From Legionella donaldsonii (lineage in GTDB: Bacteria; Pseudomonadota; Gammaproteobacteria; Legionellales; Legionellaceae), in NCBI RefSeq assembly GCF_900452385.1, contig NZ_UGOA01000001.1, forward strand, positions 1,001,501 to 1,065,500: 64,000 nucleotides of DNA, given 5' to 3'. Below the pieces are notes generated by a model. The model saw nothing but the letters and a program-made list of their open reading frames with translations, made no database searches and was not told the origin of the DNA. Numbering within the stretch: position 1 is the stretch's first letter; each line of letters starts with the position of its first letter. Positions 16,835 through 26,146 of this stretch are shown here, one piece after another. The position numbers and the translations under genes were made by a program.

Positions 16835-17746
16835 ATGAATAAGCAAAGCGAAAATGAAGAGGTTCTTTTGCCGATAAGAACGATATCTGCCTTAACTGGA
16901 GTGAACTCGGTGACAATACGTGCCTGGGAAAGACGCTATGGATTATTAAAGCCAAAGCGTACAGCCAAAGGACATCGCTTATACACCTATGAACACGTCC
17001 AGCAGATAAAAAAGATTCTTGCCCTCATTGAGCAAGGCGTTTCTGTTGGGCAAATCAAAGAAACCCTTCTGACAGAGAATATCTTTTCGCATCCACCGCA
17101 GACTGAAAATCCATGGCGCCAATACCAACTGCAAATGCGGCAAATTATCTCTAATTTTGAGCAGTTCAAACTCGATAATTTATACAATCAGATTTTATCT
17201 CTTTACCCGATTGATATTGTCACCAAATACCTGCTTCTCCCTGTGTTTTTTTCACTTGAACAAGATGCTAAAGAGAAAAGATGCCTGGTCGCAGAGTACA
17301 ATTTCTTCCAAATCTTTCTTCGGAACAAGTTGGGGGCAAGATTGCATCACGAAGGCCAGTTTGTTGATGGGCCCAGGCTGCTATTAGTATCCTCCCGTGT
17401 GGATAGGGATGAAGTCATTATGTTTTTATTCAGCCTGACGGCACTGGCAATGGGATACGTGGTTATTTGTCTTTATTTTAATGATGACAGGGATGAGCTT
17501 ATTAAAGCCGCAGCCATCATAAAAGCACAAGGATTGGTGCTTATTGGTGAAAAACTTGTTGACGAACAATCCTCATGGATGGATAAGCCGATCGATCAAT
17601 TATCCATTCCTGTTTTTGGCTTCATTGGCCCGACAGAGATTAAAAGACCCATCAATCAATCAAAGTTGATACCGTTGAATAGTGATTTCCGCCTGGCATT
17701 AGAGGAAGTAAAAATCAGATTGCAAGAGATGCAGTCTATTGAATAA
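16835..17746 (+). CDS. MerR-family regulator, LitR/CarH-like but lacking B12-binding residues
   Basis: The 303-aa protein has an N-terminal MerR winged helix (I-S-A-L-T-G-V-N-S-V-T-I-R-A-W-E-R-R-Y-G, then G-H-R-L-Y-T), a helical bundle (about 95-185) and a Rossmann-like C-terminal domain. This is the architecture of the light-sensing LitR/CarH repressors, which bind adenosylcobalamin through a His in a D-x-H-x-x-G motif and an E-H pair in the bundle. Here the bundle reads A-E-Y-N-F and the loop reads S-R-V-D-R-D-E-V, so both motifs are missing. B12-independent homologues of this type are known in Pseudomonas, where a separate light sensor acts on them. It probably controls its own operon. Confidence 0.8.
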   Translation: MNKQSENEEVLLPIRTISALTGVNSVTIRAWERRYGLLKPKRTAKGHRLYTYEHVQQIKKILALIEQGVSVGQIKETLLTENIFSHPPQTENPWRQYQLQMRQIISNFEQFKLDNLYNQILSLYPIDIVTKYLLLPVFFSLEQDAKEKRCLVAEYNFFQIFLRNKLGARLHHEGQFVDGPRLLLVSSRVDRDEVIMFLFSLTALAMGYVVICLYFNDDRDELIKAAAIIKAQGLVLIGEKLVDEQSSWMDKPIDQLSIPVFGFIGPTEIKRPINQSKLIPLNSDFRLALEEVKIRLQEMQSIE

Positions 17747-17757
17747 AGGATGGATCA

Positions 17758-18672
17758 ATGAAAAAGATAAGAGCGTTCATTCCACTGTTAAAATGGTTTG
17801 ACGTTGAGTTTGCAGAAAAAAACCTGAAATCGAATACAATCGACTGGTCAAGGACGATACCCTTTGTTGTTTTGCATCTTGGCTGTTTAGCGGTATTTTG
17901 GGTAGGAGCAAGTCTTAGTGCAATCATTGCCGCGATCTTATTCTATTTTATCCGTATGTTTGCTATTACTGGTTTTTATCATCGTTATTTTTCGCATCGC
18001 TCGTTTAAGACGAATCGCTTTTGGCAATTTATATTTGCATTGCTCGCTGCTTCCGCTGCACAGAGAGGTCCCCTCTGGTGGGCAAGTCATCACCGTCATC
18101 ATCACCGTTATTCAGACGCTGTTCAAGATCGGCATTCGCCACAGCATCATGGTTTTATATGGAGTCATATGGGATGGTTTTTCGCTTCAGAAAATTTTGT
18201 AACCGACTACAAACTGGTTGCTGACTTAGTAAAATATCCGGAATTACGCTGGTTAAATCGATTTGATCTCGTTATACCGCTTTTATTGGCAGTGAGTTTA
18301 TTCCTGGCAGGTTATTTTCTACAACAATATTTTCCTGAACTTCATACAAACGGTTGGCAATTCCTGGTATGGGGATTTTTTATCTCCACGGTTTTGGTAT
18401 TTCATGCTACCTGCAGTATTAACTCGCTTGCCCATCAATGGGGAAAGCGCCCGTTTAATACTGCGGATGAGAGTCGTAATAATTTTTGGTTAGCATTAAT
18501 TACCCTCGGTGAGGGCTGGCATAATAACCATCATTTTTACCCCGGTTCAGCAAGGCAAGGGTTTTATTGGTGGCAAATCGATATCACCTTCTATCTGCTG
18601 TGCCTGCTCTCTTACACGCATGTTATTCATGGATTACGGCCTAACCCCTCCAAATTGAGGACCGAGAAATGA
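17758..18672 (+). CDS. membrane fatty-acid desaturase (delta-9 type)
   Basis: The 304-aa membrane protein carries the three histidine boxes of acyl-CoA/acyl-lipid desaturases: H-R-Y-F-S-H-R (about residue 73), H-H-R-H-H-H-R-Y-S-D (about 110) and E-G-W-H-N-N-H-H (about 255). These bind a diiron centre that puts a cis double bond into acyl chains, using oxygen and electrons from a carrier. Four membrane helices lie in pairs between the boxes. The gene overlaps the next by 4 bases. In this operon it likely supplies unsaturated acyl chains for the downstream methyltransferase. Confidence 0.9.
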   Translation: MKKIRAFIPLLKWFDVEFAEKNLKSNTIDWSRTIPFVVLHLGCLAVFWVGASLSAIIAAILFYFIRMFAITGFYHRYFSHRSFKTNRFWQFIFALLAASAAQRGPLWWASHHRHHHRYSDAVQDRHSPQHHGFIWSHMGWFFASENFVTDYKLVADLVKYPELRWLNRFDLVIPLLLAVSLFLAGYFLQQYFPELHTNGWQFLVWGFFISTVLVFHATCSINSLAHQWGKRPFNTADESRNNFWLALITLGEGWHNNHHFYPGSARQGFYWWQIDITFYLLCLLSYTHVIHGLRPNPSKLRTEK

Positions 18673-19412
18673 AAAAGCGTGTATGGATTACAGGAGCCTC
18701 ATCAGGTATTGGCAAAGCAGTCGCCATGGCAATGGCAAATCGCGGCTATGAGCTCATAATATCCGGACGTAACCAGGGCGTATTGGATGAAATAACCCGT
18801 CAAACAGGCGCTCTGTCTGTCGCTTTTGATATAAGAGATAGAAACAGTAATTTAAAGGCAGCTGACCTTATAAAAGAAAAATTTGGTTATCTTGATATCG
18901 TTTTTCTAAATGCCGGAACCTGTGAATATGTTGATGTGACTGATTTCAAAAGCGATATATTTGAAGACATGCTTAAAACTAATTTTTTAAGCATGGTTTA
19001 TGCTATTGAAGCATCGCTGCCTTTATTACGGGCCAGCAGGAATGCCCAGATTGTTGGAATGAGCAGTTCAGTTGCCTTTGTTGGGTTGCCGCGAGCGGAA
19101 GCCTATGGCGCCAGTAAAGCAGCCATCCGCAATTTTCTCCAGAGCCTGCGTATTGATCTTGCTAAAGAGAATATTTCAGTATCCATCGTATGTCCTGGCT
19201 TTATAAAAACACCATTAACCGATAAAAATGATTTCCCCATGCCTTTCCTTATAAGCAGCGAGGCGGCAGCAGAAACGATAATCAATGGTATAGAGAAGAA
19301 AAAGCTGGAAATCATAACGCCAAGATTGTTTGTTACGCTGATGAAAATTCTAAGTTTTTTACCAAATCAATTAAGTACTTATCTATTAAAGAAGGTTACA
19401 AATCGACAATGA
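18669..19412 (+). CDS. short-chain dehydrogenase/reductase
   Basis: The 247-aa classical SDR has the cofactor motif T-G-A-S-S-G-I-G at residue 8, N-A-G at about 80, the catalytic Ser in G-M-S-S-S-V, and Y-x-x-x-K as Y-G-A-S-K. A hydrophobic, basic C-terminal tail suggests contact with the membrane. It overlaps the genes on both sides by 4 bases, so translation is coupled. The lipid-modifying neighbours suggest an oxidised or unsaturated acyl substrate, but the sequence does not fix it. Confidence 0.88.
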   Translation: MKKRVWITGASSGIGKAVAMAMANRGYELIISGRNQGVLDEITRQTGALSVAFDIRDRNSNLKAADLIKEKFGYLDIVFLNAGTCEYVDVTDFKSDIFEDMLKTNFLSMVYAIEASLPLLRASRNAQIVGMSSSVAFVGLPRAEAYGASKAAIRNFLQSLRIDLAKENISVSIVCPGFIKTPLTDKNDFPMPFLISSEAAAETIINGIEKKKLEIITPRLFVTLMKILSFLPNQLSTYLLKKVTNRQ

Positions 19413-20683
19413 AAATTGCCATTATTGGAAGTGGGATATCAGGTTTAACCTGTGCTTATTACCTAAAAAAAGAGGGGTATGATCCTTACATTTTTGAAGC
19501 GAACACATATGTAGGAGGCCACACCCATACAGTAGAACTGCAAACCGAGAGTGGTCTTTGTCCCATAGATACTGGCTTTATTGTTTTTAATGAAAAAACT
19601 TACCCTAATTTTGTTGGGTTATTGAGGGAGCTGGATGTGGCAAGCCAAATGACCGACATGAGTTTCAGCGTCTTTGATCCACAATCCCGCTTTCAATATG
19701 CGGGTGGCTCACTCAATAGTTTGTTTGCCGCACGAAAAAATTTGCTTAGTTATAAATTCTACCGCTTAATCAGTGAAATTTATCGATTTCAGCTTGCAGC
19801 TAAGAAACTGCTGGCAAGGAATGAGAAAAATTTAATCTTATCTGAATTCATTGGACAACATGGTTTCCACACTGATCTTGCCAACTTATACCTTTATCCC
19901 CTTATCTCTGCCTTGTGGTCAACACCCCTAAACCTGGTAGAACAGATGCCCGCTTATTTTGTGGCAAATTTCTTCTATAACCATGCTTTATTAGAAATGA
20001 TGCCGTCTTTGCCTTGGAAAGTGATTCAAGGTGGATCTCACTCTTATGTGAAAGCCTTGACCAGACGCTTTGAGAATAACATTTATTTAAACACCGCGAT
20101 TGAATGGGTAAAACCCAAACCTGGTGGAGGATATTACCTCTCGAGTAAAAACGAAGAAATAGGTCATTTTGAAAAGGTAATTATCGCAACTCATAGCGAT
20201 CAAGCATTGGCAATGTTGGCCTGTCCTGATGAATTAACAGTTGAAATCCTGAGCCAATTTACCTACCAGCCTAATGAGGTTATTTTGCATACTGACACCA
20301 GTGTGTTGCCATCCAATCATCGGGCATGGGCCAGTTGGAATTATTTATTGGTTGACCAAAATGTCCGGCATGCTGTCCTTAACTACTATATGAATCGCTT
20401 GCAAAATTTATCTACCAAGCAACATTATTGTGTCAGCTTAAATGCAAGGGATTTTATAAACCCTGAAAAAATTATCCAAATTTATCACTACGCTCACCCG
20501 CAATACACCATACCTAGCCTGGCTGCACAATCGCGCCAAAAGGAATTGAATCGTAATGGTTCTCTTTATTTCTGTGGGGCTTATTGGGGTTTTGGCTTCC
20601 ATGAAGATGGCGTGAAGAGTGCCTTAACCGTCTGCAAACAAATTTTGTCAGAAGAAAATCATGAACCTATCAACGCGGCATAG
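19409..20683 (+). CDS. FAD-dependent amine-oxidase-like oxidoreductase
   Basis: The 424-aa flavoprotein opens with a dinucleotide-binding motif (I-A-I-I-G-S-G-I-S-G-L-T-C-A-Y-Y-L) and the G-G-H motif V-G-G-H-T-H-T-V typical of the amine-oxidase/phytoene-desaturase superfamily. The C-terminal FAD contact is Y-F-C-G-A-Y-W-G-F-G-F-H-E-D-G. Homologues sit beside DUF1365 and cyclopropane-synthase-like genes in many proteobacteria, including light and singlet-oxygen regulons, and in Rhodobacter related gene sets make furan-containing fatty acids. A fatty-acyl desaturation/oxidation role is inference. The gene overlaps the next by 23 bases. Confidence 0.88.
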   Translation: MKIAIIGSGISGLTCAYYLKKEGYDPYIFEANTYVGGHTHTVELQTESGLCPIDTGFIVFNEKTYPNFVGLLRELDVASQMTDMSFSVFDPQSRFQYAGGSLNSLFAARKNLLSYKFYRLISEIYRFQLAAKKLLARNEKNLILSEFIGQHGFHTDLANLYLYPLISALWSTPLNLVEQMPAYFVANFFYNHALLEMMPSLPWKVIQGGSHSYVKALTRRFENNIYLNTAIEWVKPKPGGGYYLSSKNEEIGHFEKVIIATHSDQALAMLACPDELTVEILSQFTYQPNEVILHTDTSVLPSNHRAWASWNYLLVDQNVRHAVLNYYMNRLQNLSTKQHYCVSLNARDFINPEKIIQIYHYAHPQYTIPSLAAQSRQKELNRNGSLYFCGAYWGFGFHEDGVKSALTVCKQILSEENHEPINAA

Positions 20684-21428
20684 TGCCATTTATAAAGGCA
20701 GTGTAATACATCGGCGGTATGAACCCGTCAGACATCAGTTTTCTTATAATGTATTCATGGTTTTTCTCGATCTGGATGAATTATCTACACTCTTTGATTC
20801 CTATTGGTTCTGGTCAGTCGGACGTTACAATATTGCTCAGTTTAAGCGAAGTGATCATCTTGGGGATCCAGCCAATGACTTAAAACAAGAAGTCTATAAA
20901 CTGGTCGAGGAAAAAACAGGCCATCGGTTAGAAGGTCCTGTTCGCTTATTAACGCACTTGCGTTATTGGGGTTATTGTTTTAATCCCGTCAGTTTTTATT
21001 ATTGCTACGATGCAACGGGAAGCCGTATAGAAGCAATTGTAGCTGAAGTGAATAACACGCCATGGAACGAACAGCATACTTATATTCTTACAGCCTCGCA
21101 AAATCTCGCTAGTTATGAGTATCAACACTTCGTCTTTGATAAAGACTTTCACGTCTCTCCTCTTATGTCGATGGACATGATTTACGATTGGAGGCTTTCA
21201 GCACCCAATGAAAAGATTTGGGTACATATGAAAAATATTCACCAGAATCGTAAGGTATTTAGTGCAAGTCTCTGTTTAAACCGCCAGGAAATAACAGGTA
21301 GGAACCTTGCCAGGATTTTAATACAACATCCTTTCATGACCGGAAAAATAATTATTGCCATTCATTGGCAGGCATTAAAAATCTGGCTAAAAGGAGCAAC
21401 GTTTCATGTTCACCCTAAAAAGAGATGA
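20661..21428 (+). CDS. DUF1365 protein
   Basis: The 255-aa protein has the DUF1365 landmarks: Y-K-G-S-V-I-H-R-R-Y-E-P-V-R-H-Q-F at the N-terminus, then Y-W-G-Y-C-F-N-P-V-S-F-Y-Y-C-Y near residue 95, E-V-N-N-T-P-W-N-E-Q-H and the F-H-V-S-P segment. The family's chemistry is not established. Its constant partners are the FAD oxidoreductase and the methyltransferase on each side, as here, so it probably acts on the same lipid. It starts inside the upstream gene and overlaps the next by 4 bases. Confidence 0.88.
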   Translation: MNLSTRHSAIYKGSVIHRRYEPVRHQFSYNVFMVFLDLDELSTLFDSYWFWSVGRYNIAQFKRSDHLGDPANDLKQEVYKLVEEKTGHRLEGPVRLLTHLRYWGYCFNPVSFYYCYDATGSRIEAIVAEVNNTPWNEQHTYILTASQNLASYEYQHFVFDKDFHVSPLMSMDMIYDWRLSAPNEKIWVHMKNIHQNRKVFSASLCLNRQEITGRNLARILIQHPFMTGKIIIAIHWQALKIWLKGATFHVHPKKR

Positions 21429-22645
21429 GCGGAATGGAAAATACTGCACGAAAAATTATTTTAAAACGATTAGCCAATTTGACAGTTGGCCAATTGCGAA
21501 TTGAAGAGGGTGACGTCAGCATGACTTTCGGCGATCGCTCCGCTGCCTCGTTGATAACTGCTTCTATGAAAATTACAAATAGAAAATTTTATCAAGACGT
21601 CTTGTTCGGGGGGAGTATTGCTGCAGCTGAAACTTACGCCTCTGGATATTGGGAAACGGATGATTTGACGAAATTATTAAGGATTTTTTTACTCAATCAA
21701 ACCACCACAAAAGAATTTGAAACGGGCTGGGCAAAATGCCTGGCTGTTTTACGCTGGATTTCCTATCAGTTTAAACGCAATAACCTGCAAGGTAGCCGTA
21801 AGAATATTGCTCAACACTACGACTTGAGTAACCACTTTTTCCAATTATTTCTGGATAAGAACCTTATGTATTCCTCCGCTATTTTCCCATCCACAGAAAG
21901 TACTTTGGACGAAGCGGCCAGTTATAAACTCGACGTCATTTGTAAAAAGCTGGCCTTAAAATCAAGTGACAAGATTATTGAAATAGGTACTGGATGGGGC
22001 GGTTTTGCTATTCATGCAGCAGAAAACTATGGTTGTGAAGTAGTAACCACCACCATTTCTCAACAACAATATCATTATGCTTCCCAACAAATCAGGGAAA
22101 AAAAATTGGGAACCAAAATTAAGTTGCTCAAACAGGATTACCGGCAACTGGAGGGGCAGTACGACAAACTGGTTTCCATTGAAATGATTGAGGCAGTTGG
22201 CTATCAGTATTACAAGCAATTCTTTCGGACTTGTTCACAATTACTAAAGCCCGATGGCGAAATGCTTATGCAAGCGATCGTTATCCAGGATCAGGCCTAT
22301 GAACGCGCTAAATATGAAATTGACTTTATTAAACAGTATATTTTTCCGGGAAGTTGTATCCCTTCAGTGACAGCGCTATTGGATGCAATGACCAAGGCAA
22401 GTCATTTGCGCCTTTTTAACTTGGAGGACATTGGATTGCATTATGCGAAAACACTTCGTTGTTGGCGGCAGAACTTTACTTCTCAGGCATGCGAAATCAA
22501 GACGCTGGGTTTTGATGAGCGCTTTATCCGGTTGTGGAATTTCTATTTTTGCTACTGTGAAGCCGGTTTTTCTGAAGGCTATTTGGGGGACATGCAAATG
22601 CATTTTGTACACCCCCTTGCAATAAGACAGAAAAAATATGATTAG
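21425..22645 (+). CDS. cyclopropane-fatty-acid-synthase-like SAM methyltransferase
   Basis: The 406-aa protein has the CFA synthase layout: an N-terminal lipid-contact region (about 1-120) and a class I methyltransferase domain with N-I-A-Q-H-Y-D-L-S-N-H-F-F as the entry motif, E-I-G-T-G-W-G-G-F-A as SAM motif I, and S-I-E-M-I-E-A-V-G as the active-site strand. Y-I-F-P-G-S-C-I-P-S follows. These enzymes methylate double bonds in membrane phospholipid chains, giving cyclopropane or methyl-branched products. In this operon (desaturase, FAD enzyme, DUF1365) the product may be a modified, singlet-oxygen-scavenging acyl chain; that is inference. I give no symbol because several paralogues share this fold. 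Confidence 0.88.
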   Translation: MSGMENTARKIILKRLANLTVGQLRIEEGDVSMTFGDRSAASLITASMKITNRKFYQDVLFGGSIAAAETYASGYWETDDLTKLLRIFLLNQTTTKEFETGWAKCLAVLRWISYQFKRNNLQGSRKNIAQHYDLSNHFFQLFLDKNLMYSSAIFPSTESTLDEAASYKLDVICKKLALKSSDKIIEIGTGWGGFAIHAAENYGCEVVTTTISQQQYHYASQQIREKKLGTKIKLLKQDYRQLEGQYDKLVSIEMIEAVGYQYYKQFFRTCSQLLKPDGEMLMQAIVIQDQAYERAKYEIDFIKQYIFPGSCIPSVTALLDAMTKASHLRLFNLEDIGLHYAKTLRCWRQNFTSQACEIKTLGFDERFIRLWNFYFCYCEAGFSEGYLGDMQMHFVHPLAIRQKKYD

Positions 22646-23141
22646 GCAACTGTGGCAATTTGTCTTTTTTCAAATACAGTGGTGGTGTTGCTTATTAAGT
22701 ACGGTCTCTCCTCACTACCATGACCTATTCCTTTTGGCCTTAGTCTTAGCCGTCTATGATGCGTGCAGGCATTTTAAAACTCCAACCCGTTGGCTCTTAT
22801 TCCTGCTAATCGCAAGCTTGGGTTTAATCAACGATACCCTGTTGATGCATTTAAATATATTTTATTTTTTTGACGATTCTTTGCTGATTATACCACCCTG
22901 GCTTTTGGTTTTATGGCTTTGTTTTGGAGGATGGTTTTTAAAGGCAGACTGGATTAATAATAATTACTTCCTAATGGCTTTGCTGGGAGCAATGGGGGGG
23001 CCTTTAAGCTATTTTGCAGGATTTAAACTGGGTGCAATTTCCTTTCCCCAGCCGTTGCTACTGACGATGATTATTTTATTGGTTGATTGGCTTTTACTGG
23101 CATTAACCCTAACGACATTAAATGGTCTTTGCAGGAAGTGA
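22638..23141 (+). CDS. DUF2878 membrane protein
   Basis: The 167-aa protein has about five membrane helices. Recognisable DUF2878 positions include the N-terminal W-Q-F-V-F-F-Q-I-Q-W-W, N-D-T-L-L-M-H-L-N-I-F, P-P-W-L-L-V-L-W-L-C-F-G and G-A-M-G-G-P-L-S-Y-F-A-G-F-K-L-G-A. It is the last gene of the operon, overlapping the methyltransferase gene by 8 bases. The family is found with the same partner genes elsewhere and may help place the lipid-modifying enzymes at the membrane. Function is unknown. Confidence 0.85.
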   Translation: MIRQLWQFVFFQIQWWCCLLSTVSPHYHDLFLLALVLAVYDACRHFKTPTRWLLFLLIASLGLINDTLLMHLNIFYFFDDSLLIIPPWLLVLWLCFGGWFLKADWINNNYFLMALLGAMGGPLSYFAGFKLGAISFPQPLLLTMIILLVDWLLLALTLTTLNGLCRK

Positions 23142-23284
23142 CGGTCTTATTCCAATAAATGGGACGTGGGTGAAAAAATCAAACCGTGAAAGGGGAAATC
23201 ATTTTCACCGGTGTAGCAATACTGCCGTGAACCAATCCCATAAAATTGACCATGGCGTAAGCGAGAAAAATTTTAAAGCAGACT

Positions 23285-23587
23285 CTATTTAGGAGAAATC
23301 GGAATGTAATCGTATTTCTCCGCAGAAGCAGTCGAGCCGCATTCATCATAAGTATTGTCTACACAAAGAAAAAATTCCTCTGCGCCATATTTCTGAGCTT
23401 GGGATAAGGCATCAGCAATCGAATGAAATTGAACAATTTCATTATTTTTCTTAATGAATTTGACAGAGTCTTTTAAAATTACTTCAACAAGGTATTCATG
23501 TAATTCAATGGGTGAATAAATTAAAGCAATTTTCTTAGACTCAGTATGGGCATAATTTATTAAGCCTTCATGGGTGTTGTTTAGCAT
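23285..23587 (-). CDS. small hypothetical protein (possibly DUF6482-like)
   Basis: The 100-aa protein ends in a segment with F-H-S-I-A-D-A-L-S-Q-A followed by F-F-L-C-V-D-N-T-Y-D-E-C-G. This resembles small DUF6482-type proteins, which end near a Y-D-E-M-C-G motif. The likeness is by eye and weak. It is transcribed away from the SDR/photolyase unit, and the two share a 280-bp divergent region with a short palindrome at 23655-23669. Confidence 0.5.
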   Translation of the reverse strand: MLNNTHEGLINYAHTESKKIALIYSPIELHEYLVEVILKDSVKFIKKNNEIVQFHSIADALSQAQKYGAEEFFLCVDNTYDECGSTASAEKYDYIPISPK

Positions 23588-23654
23588 GTTTTAATCCATC
23601 CGTTTAATTGTAATTATAGCCCTAAATTTACTATTACGCGGGTTTCATGTTGAA

Positions 23655-23669
23655 AAGTATAAAATACTT
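23655..23669. promoter_or_regulatory. palindrome AAGTAT-AAA-ATACTT in a divergent promoter region
   Basis: A perfect inverted repeat with 6-base arms and a 3-base spacer lies between the divergent genes at 23587 and 23867. Its location suggests an operator for one or both, possibly linking the photolyase unit to the same stress response as the operon upstream. Confidence 0.35.
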
Positions 23670-23866
23670 CCCTAGACCATAAAATAGCCAGCACGGATTG
23701 GATAGAGCGGCCTCCGTGGCGGTTGAAGTAAACTCAGCCCTATCAAGCCCAAAATCGCCTGGCAGATTGCTGTATGCCGTTCATCCAATGCTTATTCCTT
23801 ATTAAGACTTGAAGTCAACAATACTCTCCTTCATAGTAGGTTTTTGACTATTAAGGGACCCAAGTT

Positions 23867-24565
23867 ATGGCTCGATACTTAATCATTGCAGCAAGTAGCG
23901 CGATAGGTCAGTCAGTGGTTGAGCTTCTAAAAAAGCAAGGGAATGAGGTGATGACTACAGCACGAAGCGAGGACAAAATCGTTCCTGATTTTAGACTCGA
24001 TGCCTCTGACTTTAGCGCGGTCGATAGGGTATTTGAGCAAGCAGGCCCTCTGGATGGCGTGGTTAATTGCGCGGGTTCTTTATTACTTAAGGGGGCTCAT
24101 GCGACAAATTTTGAGGAGTTTCAAAAGACAATCAATGCCTCTTTGACTACCTCGTTTGCAGTGGTGCGTGCCGCAGGCAGTAAGATGCTCTCTGGAGGTT
24201 CCCTGGTGCTTATTGCCTCCGCAGCAGCCTTAACCGGACTGGCTAATCATGAAGCAATTGCTGCGGCGAAAGCAGGGGTTATTGGATTAGCAAAATCCGC
24301 CGCAGCGACTTATGCATCGCTCAATTTACGCGTCAATGTAGTAGCGCCTGGGATGGTTAAAACGCCTTTGACTGACCCATTACTTAACAATCAATTAGTC
24401 GCTAAAGCATCTACGGCAATGCATCCCTTGGGACGAATTGGTGAACCCTGCGATGTGGCGCAGGCTATCTTATTTTTTCTTAACCCTTGTAACAGTTGGA
24501 TAACAGGGCAAGTACTTGCAGTGGATGGTGGCTTAAGCGCTGTTCGTCCCAAGCTTAAAGTGTAA
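23867..24565 (+). CDS. SDR-fold protein lacking the catalytic tyrosine
   Basis: The 232-aa SDR has an altered cofactor motif (A-A-S-S-A-I-G rather than T-G-x-x-x-G-I-G), N-C-A-G at about 68, Ser in L-I-A-S-A-A, and the closing V-D-G-G-L-S. Where the active site should read Y-x-x-x-K, it reads I-A-A-A-K (in N-H-E-A-I-A-A-A-K-A-G), so the proton-donating Tyr is Ile. From memory, related SDRs beside photolyases share this change; if so, it is a family trait, and the protein may bind a nucleotide or ligand without normal redox catalysis. It is 19 bases ahead of the photolyase gene, with which it forms a unit. Confidence 0.82.
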   Translation: MARYLIIAASSAIGQSVVELLKKQGNEVMTTARSEDKIVPDFRLDASDFSAVDRVFEQAGPLDGVVNCAGSLLLKGAHATNFEEFQKTINASLTTSFAVVRAAGSKMLSGGSLVLIASAAALTGLANHEAIAAAKAGVIGLAKSAAATYASLNLRVNVVAPGMVKTPLTDPLLNNQLVAKASTAMHPLGRIGEPCDVAQAILFFLNPCNSWITGQVLAVDGGLSAVRPKLKV

Positions 24566-24584
24566 TTTATTTTTAGGACGTACG

Positions 24585-26123
24585 ATGACAAAATTGTGTT
24601 TTCTTTTGGGCGACCAACTCAGTGAGTCCCTTTCCTCGCTGACTGCAATCGATAAGCACGATGATCTGGTTTTTCTTTGCGAAGTGATGGAAGAAGCCAC
24701 TTATGTTGCGCATCATCCCAAAAAAATTGCTTTTTTATTTTCAGCGATGCGTCATTTTGCAAAACGATTAACAGCACTGGGTTACCGGGTACTCTACACT
24801 CAATACAATGAGGCCAGCAATACTGGGTCTTTTGAGGGGGAGTTGTGGCGGGTAATCCATGAAGAAAAAATTTCAGAAGTCCACGTCACTCACCCTGGCG
24901 AGTGGCGTGTTCTGCAAAAACTGGAAACATTAGAAAAGCAATTGTTGATACCCCTCATCATTCATGAAGACAATCGATTTCTATGCTCGATAGATGAGTT
25001 TAAAGAGTGGGCAAACGATAAAAAGCAATTGCGCATGGAGTACTTTTACCGAATGATGCGGCAAAAGCATCATCTTCTCATGGACAACCAGGGTAAACCA
25101 GTTGGCGGGGTTTGGAACTATGATCAGCAAAATCGGAAAAATGCGAATCACATTGAAGCATTTCCCCCTCGTTTGGTACATCCCCTCGATGAAGTAACCT
25201 CAGAGATTTTAAGTCTGGTGGAAAACGAGTTTTCCAATCATTTTGGCCAATTGCAGCCGTTTAATTTTGCCGTGACTCGCGAGCAGGCGCTCGGTGAAGT
25301 CAACCATTTTATAACGCATTGTTTAAGGTATTTTGGTGATTACCAGGATGCCATGCGCGCCAATGAAGTCAATTTATATCACTCGAAATTATCCTTTTAT
25401 TTAAATGCAGGACTTTTACTGCCATTAGAATTATGCCGCATTGCAGAGGAAGCGTTTAAACAAAAACAAGCACCATTGAATGCTGTTGAAGGTTTTATTC
25501 GTCAAATTTTAGGATGGCGTGAGTATGTCCGGGGCATCTATTGGCTGTTGATGCCTGAATACGCAAACAGAAATTATTTTAATGCATCCAGGCCGTTGCC
25601 CTCGCTGTTTTGGGGGGACGACACCCGGATGTTTTGTATGAAAGAAGTGGTGCGACAGACGCAAGTTGAAGCTTACTCTCATCATATTCAGCGTTTGATG
25701 ATTACCGGCAATTTTGCGCTTCTGGCCGGCCTTAATCCCAAGGAAGTCTGTGAGTGGTATTTGGCTGTGTATGCTGATGCCTACGAATGGGTGGAGTTGC
25801 CAAACACGCTGGGGATGGCGCTGTATGCTGATGGCGGCGTGATGGCCTCCAAGCCTTACGCTGCGAGTGGGAAATATATTCAAAAAATGAGCAATTTTTG
25901 TAAGTCCTGTGCTTATAATCCCCAAGAAGTGGTTGGTGAAAACGCATGTCCATTTAATTCCCTCTATTGGAATTTTATAGCTCAACACCAAGCCCTGCTT
26001 AAAAACAATCCGCGTCTTCATTATGCTTATCTAAATTGGGATAAAATGAACCTGGAAAAGAGAAACGCCATTCTCGCTAGGGCAACGGAAGTATTCGCCG
26101 CATTGGATGCCGGACAGTTATAA
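24585..26123 (+). CDS. FeS-type bacterial cryptochrome/photolyase
   Basis: The 512-aa protein belongs to the photolyase-related FeS-BCP group. The four iron-sulfur ligands are Cys351, Cys439, Cys442 and Cys455, the same spacing as in Agrobacterium PhrB (350, 438, 441, 454, from memory). The N-terminal L-C-F-L-L-G-D-Q-L-S is the usual antenna-domain start, and the FAD domain has I-L-G-W-R-E-Y-V-R-G and H-H-I-Q-R-L-M-I-T-G-N-F-A-L-L. Enzymes of this class repair (6-4) photoproducts with visible light and bind FAD, a lumazine-type antenna and a 4Fe-4S cluster. Its place next to the LitR-like operon fits a light-response set. Confidence 0.93.
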   Translation: MTKLCFLLGDQLSESLSSLTAIDKHDDLVFLCEVMEEATYVAHHPKKIAFLFSAMRHFAKRLTALGYRVLYTQYNEASNTGSFEGELWRVIHEEKISEVHVTHPGEWRVLQKLETLEKQLLIPLIIHEDNRFLCSIDEFKEWANDKKQLRMEYFYRMMRQKHHLLMDNQGKPVGGVWNYDQQNRKNANHIEAFPPRLVHPLDEVTSEILSLVENEFSNHFGQLQPFNFAVTREQALGEVNHFITHCLRYFGDYQDAMRANEVNLYHSKLSFYLNAGLLLPLELCRIAEEAFKQKQAPLNAVEGFIRQILGWREYVRGIYWLLMPEYANRNYFNASRPLPSLFWGDDTRMFCMKEVVRQTQVEAYSHHIQRLMITGNFALLAGLNPKEVCEWYLAVYADAYEWVELPNTLGMALYADGGVMASKPYAASGKYIQKMSNFCKSCAYNPQEVVGENACPFNSLYWNFIAQHQALLKNNPRLHYAYLNWDKMNLEKRNAILARATEVFAALDAGQL

Positions 26124-26146
26124 GGATCTGAGAATATTCAGGGTAG

